Positions 33,267-45,139 are shown, counted from the stretch's first letter. The stretch is DNA of 64,000 bases from Euphorbia lathyris (GCF_963576675.1 NC_088917.1:29914501-29978500); one strand, 5' to 3'. The notes: generated by a model not told the origin, from the letters alone. A program made the numbers and translations.

Positions 33267-33271
<5 letters not shown>
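32791..33271. other. Intergenic DNA
   Basis: AT-rich; possible LINE 5' UTR near 32791-32830, nothing else. Confidence 0.35.

Positions 33272-33317
<46 letters not shown>
33272..33317. repeat. (TA)n microsatellite
   Basis: About 23 TA units. Confidence 0.95.
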
Positions 33318-33318
<1 letters not shown>

Positions 33319-35115
33319 CACAAATTGCTGCTGGTGACATGTGCCTCTTCCCTCTCCAAGACACACTACTTACCACTGAGACAATAGTTTCTCTTGTGCA
33401 TTATCACGTGCGCTGCTTCATATGTAATAAATGTGCCTAATAATTAATTTAATAGAAAAAAATACCAAAGTGGTTTATCCTGTATATTGCTTACCACTGT
33501 ACTAGTAACTTCTATTGTTTAATATTTGACGCATGCACTTATTAATATCGATTAAATGTGCATAATAATATATTATTAATAAAAAAAATGTGCATAATAA
33601 TGAATTATTAATAGAAAAAAAATGTGCATAATTACGAATTATTAATAGAAAAAAATAAATGTGCATAATAATGAATTAATAATAAAAAAAATCCAAGAAC
33701 ATGCTCCAATTTCTTATTTATTTAATTCCTCTATATTTTTTGTAATTTATGTTTTAAAATGTTAAGGAATTTTAAATAATGTTACATATGTTCTAAACTT
33801 TATAATTTGTGTTCTAAAAATTAAGTATAATGTTTTAAAAATCAGTAAATATCTGGATCATTTTTGCATTTGTTCTATAATACAATTTATAACTCATGTT
33901 CGAAAAAACATAACGTATGTTCTAAACTTTTTAGTTTGTGTTCCAAAAATTAAAATATATAATCTAACGTATGTTCTAAAAAATATGGCATACGTTCTAA
34001 ACTTCATAGTTTGCGTTCTAAAAGTTAAAATATAGGTTCTAACGTATGTTTTAAAAATATATCATATGTTCTAAACCTTATAGTTTGTGTTCTAAAAATG
34101 AAAACATATGTTCTAAATTTCATGTCATAAACTCTAAATATATCGTATGTTCTAAAAATATTTATATGATTTTATTAAAATATATAATATATTTTTATTT
34201 AAAAATATAGTATTTGATTTTTTTTGACATCAGATGCATTTAATAATATATAAATAAAAGAATTGTATAATGAACAAACTAAAGCAAATGTATTTTTATT
34301 TAAAAATATAGTATTGGATTTTTTTAGCATAAATATATAAATAAAATAATTGTATAAAGAACAAACTAAAGTAAGTGTTCTCACCTGATCCCTCCTATAT
34401 ATAAAAAATTGCTACTACTTATAAGAGGGTTCAAACCTTGGACTTCTCAACTACACTTCACACTACTTACCATTGAGCCAATTGCTTTTCTTGTATATTA
34501 TGTCGCGCGCTGCTTAATATATCATTGCCATTTTAGCTTCTATTGTTTAATATTTGATACATGCACTTATTAATATCGATTAAATATGTATAATAATAAA
34601 TTATTAATATAAAAAAAAGAAATGTGCATAATGAATTATTAATAGAAAAAAAAATCCAAAAACATGCTCTAATTTCTTATTTATTTAATTCCTCTATATT
34701 TTTGTAATTTATATTTTAAAATGTTAAGGACGATGTTCTACCTGTTACATGGTAAAAGTTATGCTTACTTTGTTTTTGACAAAGTAAGCCTTACTTTGTG
34801 TGTTTTCACCATTGGATTAATTTTACACTCCATCATCCAACAGTGAAAACACGCCAAGTAATGGTACTTTGTCAAAAACAAAGTAACCATAGAAGGCACC
34901 AGAGAAGTAATTGTCTTAGTGGTAAATAGGGTGGAGTGTAGATAGGAGAGCCTAAGTTCGAATCCCACAAGTAGCAGTGAGTGTTTTTTATTGATTTTAA
35001 TTGATTTTTATACTCAAAACGACGTAGTTTTGAGTGTTCTCACCTAACAAAGTATCCTCACCTAAGGGAGGGTTCTCACTTCATCCCTCCCCTATATATA
35101 TATATATATATATAT
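33318..35115. repeat. AT-rich non-coding element with large direct duplication
   Basis: 33320-33770 and 34400-34730 are diverged direct copies (shared CACTACTTACCAyTGAG, GCACTTATTAATATCGATTAAAT and TTATTTATTTAATTCCTC). Between them GTTCTAAA-centred words recur (33780-34180), and a GAACAAACTAAAG block is duplicated at about 34273 and 34359. It ends in GGTTCTCACTTCATCCCTCC and a TA run. No coding capacity. Confidence 0.65.
34763..34887. mobile_element. Small hairpin MITE-like element
   Basis: GCTTACTTTGTTTTTGACAA at the left and its complement at the right, with arms of about 55 bp that extend through GTGTTTTCAC. No coding content. Confidence 0.65.
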
Positions 35116-37439
35116 GGGTGAGATCCATTGTGACAATGGGTTAGGGTGTGACAATGAGCTTATTGTATGACATAACAAAACTACGTAGTTTTGATGATAA
35201 TTAAAAAGGGCAATGTGGCAAATTTGTAAATAAAATGAAATAGAGGATAGAGAAAATTGTTTTATTTCTTTTCTTTAAAATACATTTTCCCGACATCTCT
35301 AACATCGTTTTTCGAAAATTTTTATACTATTAGACTCGTCTAAATTAGACGGTCATTTTAAGATCCCTTAAGCTCAAGTAAAAAAAATTCTGCTAAAAAC
35401 GGAATCCGGGTGGACGTTTTTGGGCGAGAAAAAAAGTGCCCAGAAAATTCTCAAAAAATCCAAAAAATGTAAAACATTATTCTAAGAAATTTTAATTCTT
35501 GAGTCAAAGTGGGATTTCTTACGGTTTAGTCCCAATAAAACTTTTTCCTTAATTTTATCCATTTTACATGCTTCAACAATTTGTTGGGTCAAAACTGTAA
35601 GGAATCTCACTTTGAGCCAAGAACTAAAGTTTTTTAAAATGATATTTTAAATGTTTTGGAATTTTTTGATAATTTTCTGGGTATATTTTTTGTCCTAGTT
35701 ACATTGTTCCAAATCAGTGTACCATTTGTTCCAACATAATACTTATATTGCTCCAACAGAAAATTATTTTATTCTTTTCTTTAAAATACATTTTTCCAAC
35801 ATTTCTAACCTCGTTTTTCGAAAAATTTTATACTATTAGACTTGTCTAAATTAGACGGTCATTTTAAGATCCCTGAAGTTCAAGTAAAAAAATTTCCGGT
35901 GAACGGAATCCGGGTGGGCGTTTTCTGGTCAGAAAAAAGTGCCCAGAAAATTCTCAAAAAATTCCAGAAAATGTAAAACATTATTCTGAGAAATTTTAAT
36001 TCTTGGGTCGAAATGGAATTTCTTACGTTTTAATCCCAATAAAACTTGTTCCTTAATTTTATCCATTTTACATGCTTCAACAATTTATTGGGTCAAAACT
36101 GTAAGGAATCTCGCTTTGAGCCAAGAATTAAAGTTTCTTAAAATGATGTTTTACATGTTTTGAAATTTTTTGATAATTTTCTGAGCACGTTTTTTGTTCT
36201 ACTTACATTGTTCCAAATCAGTTTACCATTTGTTCCAATATATAGTAAAACCTCTATAAATTAATAATGTTGGGATCATGGAATTTTATTAATTTATAGA
36301 GTTATTAATTAATCGATAAATTAATAATTATTAATTTATAGAGTGATTTTAAATTTTTTTAAAATAAATTTTAAATTACTAACTTAAATAAAAAATTTTC
36401 TAAAATCAATGAACAAATAAAATTAAATGTGGATTATATAAGTTAATTGAACTTGGAAGTTCAGTATATTTATGTTAAAAATATTCAATGTGTGATAGTT
36501 AATAAATTATATAAATTTATATGGAGTGTTGTTTCAAATCATACCAAAAATGAGGATGAAGTTGAGGATAATTCGGTACTTTTGAAACCAGTCAAAGGAA
36601 AGAAAGCAATTATGGCATCATCCACTCTTTATAATTTTTTGTTACAATTTGATAAGGATACATCAGAACTTTTGAATGTACTGAGAATAGTTAGAGATGA
36701 AATTCAACTAGATTTAAATTTAAAAAAAAACAAAATACTATAGATTCATATTTTGCTAAATTATCCTAAGTAGTAGTATGTATATCTATATATATTATTC
36801 TAAGAAACTTTAATTCTTGGGCCGAAGTGAGATTTCTTACGGTTTTGACCCAATAAATTGTTGAAGGATGTAAAATGGATAAAATTAAGGAAAAAGTTTT
36901 ATTGGGACTAAACCGTAAGAAATCCTACTTCGACTCAAGAATTAAAGTTTCTCCAAATAATGTTTTACATTTTCTGAAATTATTTGAGAATTTTCTGGGC
37001 ACTTTCGTGTTCTTTTATTGGAAAACGCCTATCTAACCGCCGGATTCCGTTGATTTGGGACTAAATCGTAAGGAATTTCATTTTGAGTCAATAATTAAAG
37101 TTTCTCAGAATAATGTTTTACATTTTCTGGAATTTTTTGAGAATTTTCTGGACATTTTTCTCACAGAAAAACAGATCGCTGGATTCCATTCACCGGAAAT
37201 TTTTTTACCCGAGCTTCTGGGATCTTTAAATGACCATCTAATTAAGACGAGTCCAACGGTATAAAATTTTTTGAAAAACAATGTTGAAAAAGTTGGAAAA
37301 ATGCATTTTAAAGAAAAAAATAAAACAATTTTCTTTTTCCTTTTATTTACAAATTTACCACCTCCTTTTAGTTAATTACAAAATTGGTCATTATCACATA
37401 ATAAGGCTTGTCACACCATAAGAAATGGGTCACATCTGA

Positions 37440-37440
<1 letters not shown>
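35116..37440. mobile_element. Foldback-type element with long inverted arms
   Basis: The left arm (GGGTGAGATCCATTGTGAC from 35116) is the diverged complement of the right end (GTCACATCTGATCTGATATA, to about 37440). Homology continues through GTGTGACAA, AAATTTGTAAATAAAA, TTAGACGGTCATTT and GGAATCC-GG blocks for several hundred bp. The left arm is itself tandemly duplicated with a period of about 510 bp (35250-35700 and 35760-36200), and the right arm shows matching inverted copies. Both ends sit in (TA)n runs. The centre holds a pogo-like remnant. Confidence 0.75.
36242..36768 (+). pseudogene. Pogo/Lemi1-like transposon remnant
   Basis: AGTAAAACCTCTATAAATTA at 36244 is the terminus of plant pogo-like elements (Emigrant/Lemi1 type). 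At 36560-36770 coding wording KGKKAIMASSTLYNFLLQFD, ELLNVLRIVRDEIQ and, after a +1 shift in an A-run, NTIDSYFAKLS-stop matches the C-terminal end of their transposase. The DDE core is deleted and no right terminus is seen. Confidence 0.75.

Positions 37441-37442
<2 letters not shown>

Positions 37443-37472
<30 letters not shown>
37443..37472. repeat. (TA)n microsatellite
   Basis: About 15 TA units at the right end of the foldback element. Confidence 0.9.
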
Positions 37473-37476
<4 letters not shown>

Positions 37477-38141
37477 CTCTTTCATATTAATTAATCTGCC
37501 AAATTTTTAACTCCCATATTATATATGTTATTAAATGGTGTTTAAAACAAACTTAATACACTAGTCAATTGAGAGAATGTGTTAACTCAAAATAATTGTT
37601 TCTAGCTTATAAAATAAGAAATATAAAGTTTGTCCAAAAAATAACTGTTATTTTTTCGAAATAAAAAAAATTGTTTAATAAATGCTATAACCGAACCGAA
37701 CCGAAATACTCGGTTCCGTTAGGTTCAGTTTGTAATATTATTCGGTTAAATTCGGTTTTAATTTTAAATCTTATCCGATGTTCAGTTATTTCGGTTCGGT
37801 TACAGTCGAACATCCTAGTCCCTCGCACGAAAAATCATCTCCAATATACAAATTCGTAGCACATAATACCGAAATTGTCCTCAAAGTAGTAGAAAAATTA
37901 CAAAAGACAAATATAAGGTCTTCAAGCTCCAGCCCAGGCTGAGAACATCTTAATAGCAAGCCCAACAAGCCACAGCTTCGGCCAAAAACTCTTGAGGAAA
38001 TTACACAGAATGTTAGGTTTCGTTTTAATATTACAATTAAATTAGTTAGTTTTTTTTTCTTTATCAAATAACCTATAAAATATTTTGAATTTGTCAAACG
38101 GTTATGACAATAAAACTCTAAATTAAATATTAGATACGGTT
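37473..38141. other. Intergenic DNA with an ACCGAACCGAA fragment
   Basis: CCGAACCGAACCGAAATAC at 37690 and GTTATTTCGGTTCGGTTAC at 37784 form an inverted pair around ATTCGGTT words, typical of small plant DNA elements. No gene seen. Confidence 0.5.
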
Positions 38142-38844
38142 AGGGCTGTAAATGAATAGAGCCGCTCATGAGCGGCTCGGTGATCGGCTCAATAAAAGCT
38201 CGGCTCAACTCGGCTCGATTTGTAAATGAGCCGCTCGTAAACACGATTTACTAGCTCGGTTCGTAAACGAGCCAAGCTTGAGCAGGCCAAAGCTCGGCTC
38301 GAAAGCTCGCGAGCAGGCTCGATTAGAACATTTATGAATAAATGTTAGTTTTGTAGAAAACTATATAGTTTTGTGTTAGTTCACAAATATCTAAACTTAA
38401 TATTATTTCATTTGCTATTAGATGAGTTCGTTCACAAACATAATATTTGCTATTAGATGAGTTCGTTCACAAACATAATAAATGAGTAATAGACGAACTA
38501 TTTGTAAGCATCTTGTTTATTTATTTACGAACTTTGATTGTGAGCTTGTTTATGTACACAATTAAAGATTTATTTGCGAGCAAACTTCACAAATATAATT
38601 AACAATTTACTCACAAACAATTCATGGTTAAATAATTTTCTTAATGAACCAAGTCCAAAAGAGGATTTTGGGCTCGAAACAAGCTCGAAGCTCGGCTCAA
38701 GTTCGTTGAGCAAGCCAAAGCTCGGCTCGGGCTCGGCTCGTTAATTTTATAGCAAGCTCGGCTCGGGCTCGAGCTCGTTAATTTTATAGCGAGCAGAGCT
38801 TGAACAGGCCAAAGCTCGGCTCGGCTCGGCTCGATTACAGCCCT
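38142..38844. mobile_element. TIR element with GCTCGG repeats, MULE-like
   Basis: Ends AGGGCTGTAAAT and ATTACAGCCCT are inverted. The 10-bp sequence AGATACGGTT stands on both sides (38132-38141, 38845-38854); a 9-11-bp duplication suits Mutator-like elements. Inside, both arms are full of GCTCGGCTC and GAGC words in an otherwise AT-rich region. No coding capacity. Confidence 0.85.
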
Positions 38845-38854
38845 AGATACGGTT

Positions 38855-39955
38855 CCCACTTTTCCTTCCATCCTTTTGATTTTCTTCCTCTTTAAGCCTT
38901 TACTTATTGTTTTTATCAGTATCTTTTTATTTCTTCTTCTCTCTCAATTTCATTCTTCCCCAATTTTTTTTTTCTTTCATGCTCTCATTTTTTTTCCATT
39001 CTTTTCTCTCCTTATTTTATTGGTTCCTAATTTCCACTTTTTCTCTCCTTCAAATTGTAAAAAGTTACAAGTCAAATCCATTTGCACAACCCCAAACCTT
39101 CACAAATGGACAAGTGAAGAACACCATAATTTAATTTAGATCTGTTAATTTTGAAAACCATTTATATACTTAGGAATTTCTATTATAAATAAAATTCTCA
39201 AATCCATTTGAAGAAAATCTATGACAAGGTTTATGTATTAGTGAATGAATCTGAATCAAGAGATCATGTGGAGAAGAAGAGAAATGTTGCTGGAAGTGTT
39301 TTTGATATTTATCTAAAATTTATTAATTGATTTTTCTCATCCCTAATTCGTAGGAACATGATGTTGTATCCTTGACATTTTGAGTATTAAGTTAAGAGTA
39401 TTTGACAAGGCAATGATTAATTTTATTGGTATGAGATAAAGATATTTATTTAAAACTATTGTGAGTTATGTGTAACTAGCCCAAAACTCTTTGTCGGTCC
39501 ACCAAACCAAACAGCTTTCTTTAAGCTCACACGGCCACAACACCTTACACGGAAGCCACACTGTTCACAAATATTGGCTCTAAAACGCCTAAAAATTGAC
39601 CTAAATCAATCAGAATAATTGACCATTCAATATGTAAAATAAATTTCACATCAAATATTAAATTTATTTTAATAATAATTTTAACGTTATTATATTTCCA
39701 AATTAATACGAATTTTACTGCTTTAGATGCAATTTTTTCAGTTTAAATTCATACAATTCATTTATGGCAGGATTATCTAATAAAAATTAGATTTATGGTA
39801 GGAGTTCTTCATATTTATTTATTTACCTTTCTTCAACGGATATGGTGATTTACACTACCATGTATAGACATCTTTTATTGTACAAATTCATAAATGCATA
39901 AAGAAACAGCAATGTAAACATGAAATTCAAAGCATACATACACAATTGGGTAGCC
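38855..39955. other. Intergenic and upstream region of germin-like gene 3
   Basis: T-rich stretch 38870-39060 gives open frames of Phe/Leu/Ser only. No other feature. Confidence 0.4.
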
Positions 39956-39964
39956 TATAAATAC
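39956..39964 (+). promoter_or_regulatory. TATA box of germin-like gene 3
   Basis: TATAAATAC, 35-43 bp before the ATG at 39999; the leader is therefore very short. Confidence 0.75.
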
Positions 39965-39998
39965 ACATAATAAAAATCAAATTACCACAAAACAAAAA

Positions 39999-40631
39999 AT
40001 GATGATTTTGCCTATCTTGTTCATCATCCTTTCTTTCCAATCTTGTTCTTCATATGCACTAGTGCAAGATTTCTGCGTAGCAGACACATCAAGTGCAGGG
40101 CCTGGGGGGTTCAATTGCAAGAAACCTGCTGATGTAACAGTAGCAGATTTTGTGTTCTCAGGATTAGCAACTCCTGCTAATTATACAAAACTTGTCAAAG
40201 CTTCATTTACACCTGCATTTGTAGACCAATTGCCTGGATTAAATGGCCTCGGAGTTTCGATTGCTCGTTTCGATTTGGAGGTTGGGGGGTTTTTTCCAAT
40301 GCATTCACACCCCCAAGCTACTGAGGTTTTTGTTGTGACTTCAGGGGCAGTGAATGCAGGTTTTATCTCATCTGCTAATGTTGTTTACTCTCAGAATCTT
40401 AAGGCAGGAGATGTGTTTGTAGTTCCTCCTGGGTTATTGCATTATGTTATAAATGCAGGTCAGACTCCTGTTCTTGGTTATGTTACTTTTAGTTCTCAAA
40501 AACCTGGTATTCAGCTTATGGATTCTGCTCTTTTTGGTAATGGATTGCCTACTGATGTTCTTGCCAAAGCTACTTTTCTTGATGCTGATCAGATTAAGAA
40601 GCTTAAGGGTGTCTTTGGGGGCACTAATTAG
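39999..40631 (+). CDS. Germin-like protein, ABP19/ABP20 type (copy 3)
   Basis: Single-exon secreted cupin of 210 residues. The start is a double ATG (39999 and 40002); either gives a normal signal peptide ending near residue 20. Disulfide Cys26-Cys40; an extra Cys16 lies in the signal peptide. Glycosylation site Asn61 (NYT). Metal ligands His102, His104, Glu109 (FFPMHSHPQATE) and His148 (VVPPGLLHY). The C-terminus KKLKGVFGGTN nearly matches copy 1, as do most other blocks, so copies 1 and 3 share the more recent ancestor. Location is the cell wall or apoplast by family. Oxalate oxidase, superoxide dismutase or auxin-binding roles are family knowledge, not shown here. Confidence 0.95.
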   Translation: MMILPILFIILSFQSCSSYALVQDFCVADTSSAGPGGFNCKKPADVTVADFVFSGLATPANYTKLVKASFTPAFVDQLPGLNGLGVSIARFDLEVGGFFPMHSHPQATEVFVVTSGAVNAGFISSANVVYSQNLKAGDVFVVPPGLLHYVINAGQTPVLGYVTFSSQKPGIQLMDSALFGNGLPTDVLAKATFLDADQIKKLKGVFGGTN

Positions 40632-41941
40632 CCTCAATTCTTCTAAGAAAAGTAGATCCTGTGTAATAGATCGATCAATGAAAAATGAGATGCATGTATG
40701 GTTTCATCGGAAAATAATGTAAAGAAGAAACAAGAATTTTGCGATTGTTATATTTTCATTGATAATGTCTAATAAATTGGGATAATACTAAATTTTATTG
40801 TAGTTATCGCTTGTTAGTTCGTTATTCCTTTGATACGAATAGTTTTAATCTAATAAAATAAAATGGAAACTTAATACCAAAATTCTTATTTCCTTGTGCA
40901 AAATTACCACTAGTTCATGTAACACCAAAAACAGATGAATTTACATTTTCATGTATTTCCATAGATGGCAAACAATCCAACATTAAAATTTGAGCCATCG
41001 GTAGAGGATGGTTTACGATTTTAATCCATAGATCGGTTAGGCGACAACCAAGAGAAAACAATTGAAATCATTAAAAAATAAAAAATAAATTGGAAACTTA
41101 CCAAAGAAAAGAGCTATAATAAGAAAAATGAGAAAGAGATTGTTGCATGTCAAATACACAATTGGCAATTGCATGTATATTGAATTATCGTCTCCACGGG
41201 GATATAATGGAACTAAAATGTATGAGATCACTATTGAAAAGGAGTTTAAAAGAGTAACACAATTTTTGAAGTATGAATTCTACTGTTAACGAACAAAATA
41301 AAATATAGTAACTAGATTTAACAAATATGTTGCAACAGCGGTAAGAATGATATTAAAACTGCACATGTTGAAGTTAAGACAGACACATTCATGAGACGAC
41401 AGTTTTCATGAATAGGTTGCATCAGTACAATTGGTCATATCTCACTTTATAAATAATCCATTGGTTAGTTCTAACTTGAGGACTTTTTTTTTAACTACCA
41501 ATATTATCAACCAAAGTATACAATATGATATTATAAATAATTCATAGGTTAGTTCTAACTTTACAGTAGTTTTTATGAATAGGCTGCATCTGTACACTAT
41601 AATATTTGAATTTCTAATCACTCACTTCTTTCAAACTCACTAGGAATGAAAGAATGGATGTAAGAAGACAATATAAACTTTTACACAAATGAAGTATTCT
41701 TTCTTCTCAACATTTTTAATTTTTTCCTTGAACATTTGAATAATATGGATTGGCTATGTATATCCAATTTGGTGATGGCTTGGCTATTTATAGCCAATTT
41801 CTACTTTACTCTTATTATTAAAAGATAAGTTGGCAAATAATTTGGAGATGTGTGCTACTCTTATTGATTTTTATTCTATTTTAATTGACTACATTCTTGT
41901 TTTTTATATATGATTATTAATCCAAATGTGAATATTAATTA
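40632..41941. other. Intergenic DNA downstream of gene 3
   Basis: No gene. A diverged direct repeat is present: TCATGAATAGGTTGCATC (about 41408) and TTATGAATAGGCTGCATC (about 41574), with TTGGTTAGTTCTAACTT and TAGGTTAGTTCTAACTT between them. Confidence 0.45.
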
Positions 41942-42322
41942 GGAAAATGTATAAAAATAAAACTTGTGGTTTGTCCGATTTATAAATATAGTCCCCGTGG
42001 TTTAAAGTTTATAAATAGGGGTTTGCAATTTGTGGATTTTGCAATTAAATGATATGAGAGTCAATTTTTCGGCCAAACAATACTTGTGGTTTAATTAATT
42101 TATAAATTTAGACCTTGAATTTTAGATAATTTGCAAAGTCATTCTTTTTAATTGCTCCAAATCGCTTCATTTTGGGGTAAATAGTCACGACAATAATTTT
42201 TGAATGAATGGCTGAATTTGAAGCCTACAAAAAGCATAGACCCCTGTTTGCAAGCTTTTAAACCATGTGGATTGTCTTTGCAAATTGGTCAAACCATAAG
42301 GTTTATTTTTTGTACTTTTTTC
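41942..42322. mobile_element. MULE-type MITE
   Basis: 381 bp. Left GGAAAATGTATAAAAATAAA and the complement of the right end (GAAAAAAGTACAAAAAATAA) are inverted and both continue into CTTrTGGTTTG. The 9-bp duplication TATTAATTA is at 41933-41941 and 42323-42331. No coding. Confidence 0.85.
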
Positions 42323-42939
42323 TATTAATTATTTATAAACATAATTTTTAACAATTAAGAGCTCAATAATTATTATAATAAAAAAATGGATTGGTGACCG
42401 CCTATGTCGACTCCCCCAAGAGCTGGCACTAATGGTCGTAGCCAAATGAGGCAGTATGGTTGCTGCTCATTTGAAGCTTATCGATTCACTGGAGAATCAA
42501 GAAATGCTTTAGCAACATATATGGGTGACAGAATCGTGCCTCATGCTAAACATTGATATGTATTAGCAAATGAGCACATAAGGTTGTTATTAGGTTCTTG
42601 TTACGTTCATATAAGATATTCATTCAGTGAGAGTAATCATAATGTTTTTCTAGAGTTCACTTATGATTTGTGAACCAAATGATGAATTCAGGCTCACTAC
42701 CATGTCTGAATGAATTTACAAGATCTCACTCATAAAAAGTTGATTAAATCAAGTTAGAATATGCTCGGAATAAATATAATGGTTATATAAATTATGAAAC
42801 TATTGATTAAATGTGATCGGGTCGAGGCTGATTTAATTTTATTAAAGTCAGGTCTGTGATAAGCCCAATTGATGGAAATTTGGTCAACATCATCAAAACT
42901 TATATTTTATTGGATAAAATATAGATGTATTAGTTTATG

Positions 42940-42988
<49 letters not shown>

Positions 42989-43107
42989 TTATGTTAAGGT
43001 TTAAGGGGGTTGTTTTAGCTTTTCAGAACAGCTTTTAGCATTTCACTCCAAACTGTAAAAAAAAAATATAGTGTTTCGTTAGGTTTATAAAACAACATCA
43101 TTTAACA
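42323..43107. other. Intergenic DNA
   Basis: 42400-42550 is less AT-rich than its surroundings and may be an old coding scrap, but I recognise no domain. (TA)n at about 42950-42983. Confidence 0.4.
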
Positions 43108-43404
43108 TCTATACTTCTATACTATATATAATAGTGGAAGCAGAGAGAATTTGCAAGGAGTGTTTTAGAGGCTTTTGGCTTAGTTGGCATCGTAGGAACA
43201 AAGTGAATAAATGAGTTAATTAGTTTTAATTATCTCTATGTAATTAGTACTATATTAACATATTATTTATTGTCAATTAATAATCCATCAATTAAAGTAA
43301 TAAAAGAAACTAAGAGTTACAGGAAGATAAAAAAAAACACAAAGCGAAGGAAATCCAAAAGTCATAAATAAATCTATATATATAAAGCATGATAGATAGT
43401 ATTA

Positions 43405-44235
43405 CATCATTATATTCACTGGCCACCGAAAATCAAAGTCCTCATCAACATTTAATTTTGATTATGTATTAGTTTTGTTCTTAATCTTATAATTTTGTTC
43501 TTACTTCAAATAATATAGTCTTATAATTTTGTTCTTACTTCATTAAGAGATTAAGATTTATTTAGGAGTGATTTCCATTGATAAACTGTATTAATAACAT
43601 TTTTTTAAAAAATTATTAGGATTTATATTTTGATATCTCCAATTGAAGAAATCCGATGGAAATAGAAGATGTATAGACAGCTGAAATCGGAAAAAGGAAT
43701 TGTGTCAAAAATTACAGGAAATCTTTATGTTTTCAAAGGTAATTATTCGATTTTTTTTTCATATGTAGTAGTTATTTTGTTCTCAATTATGTTGTTCCAC
43801 ACCTCCTCCTGCCTTATTTTTGTTTATTTCATCATTATATTTATTGGCCATCGAAAATCAAAGACCTCATCAGCCTTCAATATTGATTATGTATTAATTT
43901 TGTTCTTAATCTTATAATTTTATTCTTACTTCAAATATAATTTTGTTCTTAATTTCAGTAAGAGATTCAAATTTATTTAGAAACGGTTTCCATTGATAAA
44001 CTCTATTAATAGAATTTTTTTCAAGAATTGGGAGAATTTAGACTTTGATATCTCCAATTGAAGAAATTCGAATAGAAGAGGCATACACAGTTTAAATCGG
44101 GAAAAGCAAATGTGTAAAAAATTACAGAAAATCGTTATGTTTTCGAAGGTAATTATTCGATTTTTTTCATATGTAGTAGTTATTTTGTTCTCAATTGTGT
44201 TGTTCCACACCTCTCGCTGCATTATCTATGTTTTC
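43405..44235 (+). repeat. Tandem duplication, period about 425 bp
   Basis: CATCATTATATTCACTGGCC (43405) recurs as CATCATTATATTTATTGGCC (43830). Both copies continue through ATCTCCAATTGAAGAAAT, GGTAATTATTCGATTTTTTT and TGTTGTTCCACACCTC. Confidence 0.85.
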
Positions 44236-44910
44236 TATTTTATTTGTGTGTTTTTTCAAAATGACTAAATAAAGAATTTGTATATTTTCATTCTTTTTTA
44301 CTATAAGTTGTTAGGTGTAATCATTTCGATTGTTAAGTCTAATTAAAATTTGGATTTTCGTCTTTATATGAACTCAATTGTTAGGTTTAATTGGAGTGAG
44401 ATTAATTTTCCAAATTCAGAATTTGGTCAAATCTGCTAATTTTTCTAATTTGGGTTTATTTAACTCATATGGATTGAATTTTTTTATTTTTATCTATTTT
44501 TGGTACGAATAGCTATAAAGTTTCACACAATAGTTGTTTATTGAAATTGAAGACATATTGAAGAAAATAATTAAAGAGGTATTGAAACATTATACTTACA
44601 ATGAAATTTATTTCAATTATAAATCATGTACTATATATATATAACATATCTACAACAGTGGAACTAGAGAGAAATTATTCAGGAGAGTTTTAGAAGTCTT
44701 TTTTTTATCAGTTGTTAAAATAGTAATAAAGGAAAATTAAAAATAGTATATCTAATCTAATTTATATTTAATAGATATAATAAAATAACTTACAAATTAT
44801 CCCAACGAAAAAAGTTTATATAACGATAAAAAATATGTAAAGATCTATTGAAATTCCATTCTTTTAACTTTAATAAATAGAATTAAAAAAAATATTACTG
44901 GAAAAAAAAT

Positions 44911-45095
44911 TGGCGCAACGGTAAACGTTGTTGTCGTGTGACCAAGAGGTCACGGATTCGAGTCTTAGGAGCGGCCTCTTGCCAAATAAATTGGCAGGGG
45001 AAGGCTTGCCCCCAGTACACCCTTGTGGTGGGACCCCTCCCTGGACTCTCGCTTAGCGGGGACGCGTAGTGCGACTGGGTCGCCCCCTTTTTTTT
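44911..45095 (+). mobile_element. Au-type SINE
   Basis: tRNA-derived head with A box GGCGCAACGG (44912-44921) and B box GGATTCGAGTC (about 44954). The body has CAGGGGAAGGCTTGCCCCCA and CCTTGTGGTGGGACCC, then a T-run end, as in the Au SINE family of flowering plants. Flanks ATTACTGGAAAAAAAAT and ATTACTGAAAAAAATAT form the target duplication. Transcribed by RNA polymerase III and mobilised by LINE machinery, by family. Confidence 0.88.
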
Positions 45096-45124
45096 ATTAC
45101 TGAAAAAAATATATATTTATATTT

Positions 45125-45139
45125 AATAGATATAATGAA
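45125..45139. repeat. Left target-site duplication of the second LINE
   Basis: AATAGATATAATGAA, repeated exactly at 45982-45996 after the A tail. Confidence 0.92.

Noticed and set aside
36447..36743. 98-codon frame as a host gene
   Set aside because: Its C-terminal half matches the end of pogo-like transposase and lies next to a pogo terminus, so it is a transposon remnant.
37055..37264. 69-codon open frame
   Set aside because: It lies in the inverted arm of the foldback element and has no family resemblance; the same sequence in the other arm is closed.
38876..39139. Hydrophobic small open frames as membrane proteins
   Set aside because: They come from a T-rich stretch; two frames give the same kind of peptide and there is no promoter or family match.
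44911..44985. A functional tRNA gene
   Set aside because: A and B boxes are present but the body and 3' tail are those of an Au SINE and no cloverleaf closes.
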